From: Phoronis australis
Lineage: Eukaryota; Phoronida; Phoronidae
Assembly: GCA_002633005.1 (NCBI GenBank)
Contig: NMRA01000594.1
Span: 71,976 to 135,975, forward strand
Direction: 5' to 3'
DNA length: 64,000 bases
Shown here piece by piece: positions 47,501 to 56,500 of the stretch. Under the pieces are notes generated by a model. It worked only from the letters and a program-made list of their open reading frames with translations. It was not told where the DNA came from and made no database searches. Each line of letters starts with the position of its first letter. The first letter of the stretch is position 1. The translations under genes and the position numbers were made by a program.

Positions 47501-50500
47501 TGACGGGCCATTGGGGGTAAAGTGTCGCCGGAAAAATACCTGCGTAATTATGTACATTACGCCGTTATTTACGCCGTTAATTACGCCGTAAAATTAAGAG
47601 CGTAAATTAATTCTTTACGGCATAAAATTACGCTCGTAAGTTAGTATAAACTCTTAGCCAATGACGTTGGGTTTTACAAACCACGGTCGCGCGTGCCCAT
47701 AGAAATACCTATTTACTGACGGGTTACATGTCTACGATACGAGCACTGAATCATGGCGGATCAAATCGCTGCTGCAATGTCAGCGATTGTGCAAGAAAGG
47801 AACGTTCTTAAGGTATTTTACGAGGGTAATTCACGGCGACATTTCTCCCATTTAATTTACGAGCGTAATTTTACTGCTGCAACACTTTTGCAATTTACGC
47901 TCGTAATTACGAGCGTAAGTTTACGGCGACACTTTCCCTTCAACGGCCCACAATACAGGAAGGTGAGTAACGACGCTACCGACGTCAGTGGTTCATATGC
48001 AGAGTGAATGCCGCTATGTTGCGGTGCATTTTTCCCGCTTGTCCGAACTAAGCAGCTGCGAGGACAGCGGGTATATCGTTTTTTTACTTCCTCAAGAGTC
48101 CGAAATGCTTAGGAAGTGGCTCGTGGTAGTGAAGAATGAAATGTACGCTGTAAATAGCAAGTATGAGGCCGTGAAAAATCTCCGTGTCTGTGGCCTGCAG
48201 ACGTCGAAAGTGCCTGACGAATGCCGGCTTACCAAATAACTAAATACGTTCCGTTATCTGAGCTTGTTCACGGCGCCTCTCTAGTATTTATTCATCACTG
48301 TATTCCTGTTCAAATTGATAATCTGCAAAACTTAACGATCCACCTGAGAAGTCGGGACTAATGAGCTCTAGCTCGTCCTAATTCGGGCTTGCGAGTTGCC
48401 ATGTTGGTGTTTATTACTGAGCGTTCTGTTTCAAAATGAATTATTCCCACCCTAACCAATACTTATATAAAACTGAAACAAAGTCTGTCTCATTAGATGC
48501 AATTTGTAATGCCTTTGGAGTGTTCGTGAGTGCAAATGATTTGAGAAGCCAGCAATGAATAAATCGGTGCGTTACCGGCTTTAGGTGCAATAAAACTAAT
48601 TGACGGGACACCGAGGCCGTGTGAGCTCATGCTAATTTAGTGTTTGCTGACTGAAACTGCTGTGAAACCATTCGACTTCCATCCCACGGCCAGGTGTTAG
48701 GGGAATCTTTATTTACATTTACATTACTCAAATAATGATTGTCAATGTACAACTTCTGCCNNNNNNNNNNNNNNNNNNNNNNNNNNNNNNNNNNNNNNNN
48801 NNNNNNNNNNNNNNNNNNNNNNNNNNNNNNNNNNNNNNNNNNNNNNNNNNNNNNNNNNNNNNNNNNNNNNNNNNNNNNNNNNNNNNNNNNNNNNNNNNNN
48901 NNNNNNNNNNNNNNNNNNNNNNNNNNNNNNNNNNNNNNNNNNNNNNNNNNNNNNNNNNNNNNNNNNNNNNNNNNNNNNNNNNNNNNNNNNNNNNNNNNNN
49001 NNNNNNNNNNNNNNNNNNNNNNNNNNNNNNNNNNNNNNNNNNNNNNNNNNNNNNNNNNNNNNNNNNNNNNNNNNNNNNNNNNNNNNNNNNNNNNNNNNNN
49101 NNNNNNNNNNNNNNNNNNNNNNNNNNNNNNNNNNNNNNNNNAGTTTCCGAGCCACTGGCCGGGATAACGAGTCAATCCGGCCGGCCGCGACGGGCCTGAT
49201 CGGGCTCCGAGCCACTGGCCAGGATAACAAATAATCACATGTCTAAACAACACAAATTTAGGTTCTCCTGCATGTCTGTATTTCACGGAAAATACTTTGA
49301 AATTATCTCCGAACAGACCCCAAATTCCTGCTACGGAAATTGGCCTGCCGAGCTTTGTAGCCTACGGTGTGTCCAAATACCAATAAATCCATAAGAGCGA
49401 AATAAAACTACACGTTTTTTATGAACTCGGTGTATTTTTAAGTGTTTTACATCGAAGTTTGATGATTTATTGGTGTTAAACGATGACTTCAAGCGATAAG
49501 CTGACACCAGTAACCCGTGTTGTGATCTGCTGAACAGACTGCCTGTGAAACCGATGACGTCGTTGGATAATTTCAACGCCTCCGTCTGTCGTCAGGTGTC
49601 AGGTAATGCAACCGTACGTGTCGTTACGGAGTAGAACTACTCGATCTAAATTGATACAAATTAGGTTGTATTTTGAGTGGCATGCTCCTTTAACGCAGCT
49701 CTGTCTCTGTTTTCTTTGCTGATGTGTTAAACATTTTTACATCATATTGATTTGCCATTTTTCATTCATATGTCAGGACAATGTCACTGCTGGCCAACAA
49801 TATGAACTGTTGCGATACGAAATGGTATGTATTACAAGTTGTATTATTTGAACTACAGACAAGCTCGTTTCAATCCAGAACAGAAAACGTCGAAGCGTCT
49901 TGAAGAATAAGTTTGTTTACCTCGTCCCCATGTGAAAAGATAAAAACCAGTAACTGGGTGTGCTTTTTCTCTTTCAATAAATCTCGAACATTGCGTAGTA
50001 TCTGCGTCATTCTTTGTAAGGTGCAATCACGGTAGTCTTGCACGTCATACTCTCCTTCCACAGTCTCTTTGAACAGACTCTTCACTTTTTCTTCGTCCTT
50101 TTCGGATCCTAATAATACGAAAACCCAAGATCAACTACAAAAATTATTACATTATCAATACCTGAAAATTTATTTTCAAATTTCGCGTTGACAACGCCAA
50201 ACATCGATACATTACAACATCAAACAGCAGGTTTGAGTTGTGCAAGTTCAAAAAAGGTAATATCGCAACGACCAAATGCCATCGCTTTAATTAGTCATTC
50301 TTCCGATAGGTGCCGTCGGTTCTATGGGTATTTACATGTCAGCTTCATTCGACTGGGTATAAGTCGATATTTGCAGAAATAGTCAACGTTCTGGAGATTG
50401 CTTGCACAGTACATAGAAAAATAATACATTGGGCGCTAGGCAGCTAATTGAAATGAGTAAACTGTACAACGTTAAATGGGAAATCGTCCTTACAACAGCA

Positions 50501-53500
50501 AAGTCGACCTTATGAGTCAGATTTGAAGGTTAAAAGAAGAACTGGCGCGAAATGAGTTCATCATTTAAAATGTTAATAATAAATATTTAGAATTTAGTTA
50601 GGGCTGACAAGCAGCAGGCGCGCACAAGTCCCTGACAGACATCTTACACAGACCAAGGCAAAACATTGGTAAGGATTATCTGTTTTGTCAAGTACTGTTA
50701 AGTAAAAACCATAGGACGCACTTACGCCTGTCGAATGAATGTCGCAAGTTAATCAATTCCTTAAGTGCTCAGTGCGACGTCATTCGCCATGGGCTCTGGT
50801 ATCCCAATGGGCTAAGGTACCAATATATACAAACAAGACAACAACAAAGGTCGCAAAATACGTAAGTCATCATAAAGTAATAAATCATTTAACCTGAACG
50901 TGTCATGGCACTGTCCTTTATTCCTTTCTTTCCAAAAAAGTTGATGTTGTTGATTATCACAACCATCCCACGGCCGGTCTTTGGATAAACACCTTCAATT
51001 AACAAACAATGAAAGGGTGTTTCTATATAATTCCAATGCACTGTCAATTCACAACTACTTATTTTGGGCTACTGGAAATGTAAGGTACTTTGTCAACAAT
51101 TAATCTTCCAAATCACAATTAATGTTTAAAGCAATTTTAGCACCGATGTATTGTAATGAAACTGAACACTGATGTATTGCAATGAAGCTCAACGCGGATG
51201 TATTGTAAAGAAACTGAACACTGTTGTATCGTTAAGTAACTGAACAATGATTTAAATAATAAAAGGGATGAGAAGACGAGTATAGACGGTACTAAGGCAT
51301 TTTTAAAATAGAACGTCCGGAGCAGTGCGCTGCTCCTACAATGAGTAAAGACAGGTTGAAAGATACACGTGGACGAATAGACAAAATGGAAAAATATTTA
51401 TTATGAGTCCATTCATCCCATTGTGGATATTTCTCCCAAAACCATACATGGCACGTGCAATTATACAATCAGTACATCTTCTGCTACACAAATCTTTATC
51501 ACATTTGTATAATATTTATTACGAAATCGTCAGTACAATGAATAATCATTGCCCAGAAAGAGCCAAGAGGCATTATAGCTGGGTTATATAAATACAAAGA
51601 AAACTATTTAAAATTATTATGCACAAATACATAAATTGAAAAACAATGACATATGATTACGAATGTAAATAAATCATTTTCATACACATTAAGTACATCC
51701 TGCAGTTTGAAGTTGGCGTAACCGTGGTTTAACATGCTTGGCCCTTCAATCATACTTGAAGATTTAAAAGGAGATAATTTCCATCCTTACTGCAAGCTTT
51801 TGACGTTGATTTGGGTGACAAAGTTATGACAAGTTATGTACTAGTAGTTAATATCTGATCATAAGCTTAAATATGCCTAATAGATTGTGGCACTTAAAAC
51901 TACTTTTCAATGCGAGATGTCCCAAGTTAAATTGGATATAGGTAAGAACTGCAGGCATGCAAACGTTAATTGAATAAAACAACAATACATATAAACAAAC
52001 CTTCTTCTCGTGTGCCTGGAGCGGTACCTTGAATAATGTAGTTACTTGCTTGAAAAAGACTCATGACAAACTAAAATAAAAAATAAGTAATCAAAATTGG
52101 TTAAATACGCGACACTTGTCATTGTTGACTTTCTTTATTCCATTCCGTTCGTATCCTCGGAAGAAAGTTCGACAAGAGAGTACTTATAATTTTAGGTAAC
52201 CGTAATTAACAACTACGATATTCTATATTAATGTATACACTGTTGTTTCAAATGGCACCGCTCTTAATTTAAAATGTTCTAGCTAGGAAACGCAGAGACG
52301 CCTTTAAAGGATTCTTATTGACGTCGACTGAAGGACCCCGAATCGCAATGCTAGTTCATTTCCATAAAAAGCAAAGCATGATTTTGCAGAATACCGACAC
52401 TTTCAATCCCTTACTAGTTGGAATCCTCATATTTCTCAACAATCGTACACTAGTTCACTTGGTTCAGACGAATAGGTCAAGAATCCAATCCACGAACTCA
52501 AACTTATAATGCATGATTTGAAAGTTAATGTTTCACAGTCGTATAAGCTCCAGATCATTGTATGAAAGGGCACGGAGATCGGGGAGAAAAGCCTGTTATA
52601 CGTGTATAATTTAGGGATCATGAAAAAACATTTAATGGGACAATTAAACGTCACTAGAGCCCAATAACGTGAAATATATCCGCCTTTCGCCGGTACTGGA
52701 TAAAGTACAGTGCATTACAAACACTCGAGTTCTGAACCTCATTTGGTCAGTCACCGCGGTCGTCCCTTCCTGGCGTGTGTCCTCTGTGAGATTAATTGCA
52801 CATCACCCATTCTTGCTCTTGCTGATTTCTACCTTAGAAGGACCTCAGACATCTCACGAAGTCCTTCCACCTTACTTAACATCCAGACGGCAACGATGTG
52901 GAAAAATGGCGAACGGTGAAAACGATACACAAAACCTCGATTTCACATGGTCAAGGTGACTTCACGTAAACAAGACAACCCACCTTCACGTCTTCGCATT
53001 GGATAAACAGATTCACAGCAATGTTACAATTTAACACAACTACCTGAAAATAACAACACGCAGTCTGAGTTTTAGATACAACTCTGAGATTGGCTTCACG
53101 AAAGTGTCTTTGCAACAACCGGAACCAAGCTATCATTGAAGAGTTGCATGGCGTCAAGTACATTGTTCATCACAACAGTGCAACGTTTGGTAATTCTAAT
53201 TCAATGATGCTATCCGGTGCACAACTTTTTTTTCAACGATGCCCATATCGTGTGACCAAGAGATGAAGTCACGGGAGTAACGTTAACCTACAGTGTATAT
53301 TGAACACGATGAAGTCAAGTAAACAATTTTACCGAGGAATTTCACAACTGAGTGGCATGTACAGTGGGCACCGATGTAGAACCTCAGACCTTGGACGACT
53401 AGAAGGGATTCGACAGTGGGGAAAGAAGAAACTTTGTGGGAACGAGCCCCAAAACTACACTAGATACAAACCCAAACAAGCACTGTAATGAACTTTAAAC

Positions 53501-56500
53501 AGACAACTACAAAAACATAACGGCCTTTTCCCGTTGGCTCCCAAGTCACTCGATTCTATAGCCCAGAAAACAGTTGGGAAGATTACCCCTGCAGTCAACA
53601 TCTTACCCGACTGATTGACGCCATTCTGGAATTTGGGGTTGGAGAGCCAGCTCTCTTTTGCTCGATAATTGTTCTAATCTCTAATAAGATCGTATCTAGC
53701 CTGATTGGGTTGTGCTTTTAAAAACAAAATTCAAGTTAATACATATTTGAACATAAACCAATAGCAGTTCTGAAACACGTGGTCTGTAACAAGCCTAGTA
53801 GATAATTGGCCTGCCTGTTGTCATACCCGACAAAAGACTGTGCTTGGCAGGAACTAAATGTTATCACACTCTCAGCTCCCTCTACGTCTGGGAAAGTCAC
53901 TGAACGGGAGAACTCGGTCATGAAGGAAGGCAACATTAATCGCCTGAAAGGTCACACGGATTCAGTTGATGAGAGCATCCACGGGAAAACATTTACTGAC
54001 ATACACCCAACACCTGTCAGCCCGCCTGAGGTCTTCAAGATAACATGGCGTTCGTTTATCCAGTCAAGTACCCAATCACATTATATACATATCAAGTGCA
54101 GTAAACACATGCGGTATGTTGCATTTGTTCATGGTGAGGTGACTAAACTGTCCCACTGGAGAACGTCAGACAAAGTCAGGTAACACTTGTAAAAAATATG
54201 GAGTACGTCAACAGAATGCCTGAAAATTGATGTAAAAGGTGTTCTCACTAAATGATATCACCAATAAGCGGCTACCACCATTGAGCTCTTCGGAAAAATG
54301 ACACGTTTTGGCACTGGGTCCTAACATTGTCCTGATCTGGTTTCGCTAAGACCCGAGCTGTCTTCAGTTCGTCGAATATCTCTTGAAGTTCAGCATTTGC
54401 ATCCCTGTTGCGTTGAGGGTGACGTTTTCTGTGTACGAGTGTCTAAAATAGTGCCAGTGCAACCAACCCCTTTTTCAACTATGCTGCCCTGAATCGGAAA
54501 GGCCAAAAAACTTTGAGGCAAGTAGTCGAAAACTATTTTATTTCAACGAAAAATACAGTGTTAAGAACTCTTTGATCAACTAACGATGAGCAAGGACACA
54601 TTAAAATTGGATCACTGTGCCATTGTTTCTAACGCGGAGTGGTTTCCAACCATAACCTGTAATTAAGCTACGCCGCGTCAAGTGATTTCAAAAGGAAGAA
54701 ATTTAAAGAGACTTACTTCAGATGATGGCTGTCCCTCATTGTCACCTTTTAAGTCCACAACTGGGCCTGACGAAATCACAGTTGAAACACCTATTTATAA
54801 ATACATGCTAGATATATATACAAGTACAATGTCTGCACAAAGATGAATATCTGTTTTCTGGGTTACTTGTTCTATTTGATACTCTTTGTTGCGCGGAATG
54901 AAGTGTTTGAATTAAAATGTGTTGATACCTAATGGTATTTCTAACAGTGATACATCCAGAATTCCACTGCTTGTAATGGAGTAGCCAGAAGGGGCACGGC
55001 GGGAGCGGGGGGCACAGCACCGGGGAAATATTCAATGTAAATTTAATACAATATTCGTGTTTTTTTATTTCATTTATTGCAACTCCAGATCGCCAGCAAT
55101 TTGAGTACTGGCTAATCTAGTGACTTTTAGCCACACTCGCGAAAGCTACTTACTATCGAACGCAAACGTGTTCCTTTGCGATCGTGTATAATGTACTCAT
55201 CATACAAGTATGAAGCGCCAAAGGATTCTTAAATGAGTACCCTTCTGTGCGTAGAAATGCGCTTAATCTATGCATAATTTGCTTAATCTACGCGTACTTT
55301 TAATCAGTTCGCATCGTCCATTTACGCCCGTGCTCTAAAAATAATTGATAAACAGCAAAACGATGATCGTTTAAGAACTAAATGTACTCCTAGGTTAAGC
55401 AAATCTACGCGTACTTAGAATAAGGCTTCTCAAACTATTATTAATAACTTTCGCGCATTGAAATATGCTCGTTCTTAGTTCATTTTTGCTTAATCTACGT
55501 GTAATTTTGCTTAAATCTGGCGTGCGTTTGTTTAATCCACGCGTACTTTTAGTTCTTAAGCAGCCATCGTTCTGCTCTTAGTCAATTCATCTGAGAGCAC
55601 AGGCGTGATTGGACTATGTAAAACTGATTAAAAGTGCGCATTGATTAAGCAAAAGTGGGGCCTACACAGATATTCAGCACATCTAATGTACTCGCATGAA
55701 CGGGAGAATTTCACTCGCTTAGCGTTTGCTGTTAACTCGTATGGCAAGTGCATTACGTTGTCAAAAATTGCGTTCCATAGCTTATTGCTGTTGCATGAAC
55801 TAGATGATGTGAATTTGCAGAGCACGACCAAGTGACTAATCGTTGAGGTACATGCATAAAATAACCCAGGACTTAATGTGACCAGATACAAACATAAGAC
55901 AACCACAAACTGTTGAACTCCGACAACGAACTGCTCACATGAGTTCATAATAGTGTGTTCGCGAATGCGCATAGCTTATTTCCTGACAACAAAGGATGTC
56001 TAAATTATGTAAGATATAAGCGTGTGTTGGTTTATTGAACAATTATTATAATTCACGCACCCGGTTCAGAATATAAGTGAGGCCCAGATACTGAGGTCCT
56101 TCACAAGTTACACGAATGGGTGTAGAGAATAATAACAGAGGATACAGTGCGTAACGTCTCTTTAATAGGAAAGAAACACTACGTGATTTTAAAAAAGAAA
56201 AAACTGTTGATGTAGACTTTAGGTTGAGAATTGGTTTTGTCTTGTTACTTACTCAGTTTAAAAGTTATCTCTCATATTCGCGTCACTTCTTTTGAGTACG
56301 GGGCAATCTGAGACCAATTTCATATCGTTAAAACAGAAAGCACAATTTTCAGGAAGTGATGAACAATACCAGCATAATAGAAAACAACGCAATGACAGTA
56401 ATATAGAAACTGCTAAACTTTTACAAACCTCCACGTTCTTGTGGCAAAATCTGAAAAATACAAATTCAAAGAAAGTTAGTAAATCTGCTCAATCCGAAAT

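Noticed and set aside
48627-49286. Long frames on both strands across the N run
   Set aside because: Most of their length is undetermined sequence; the readable ends are a tandem repeat.
53806-54183. 125-codon + frame
   Set aside because: Starts in copy B of the same repeat; no splice support and no domain.
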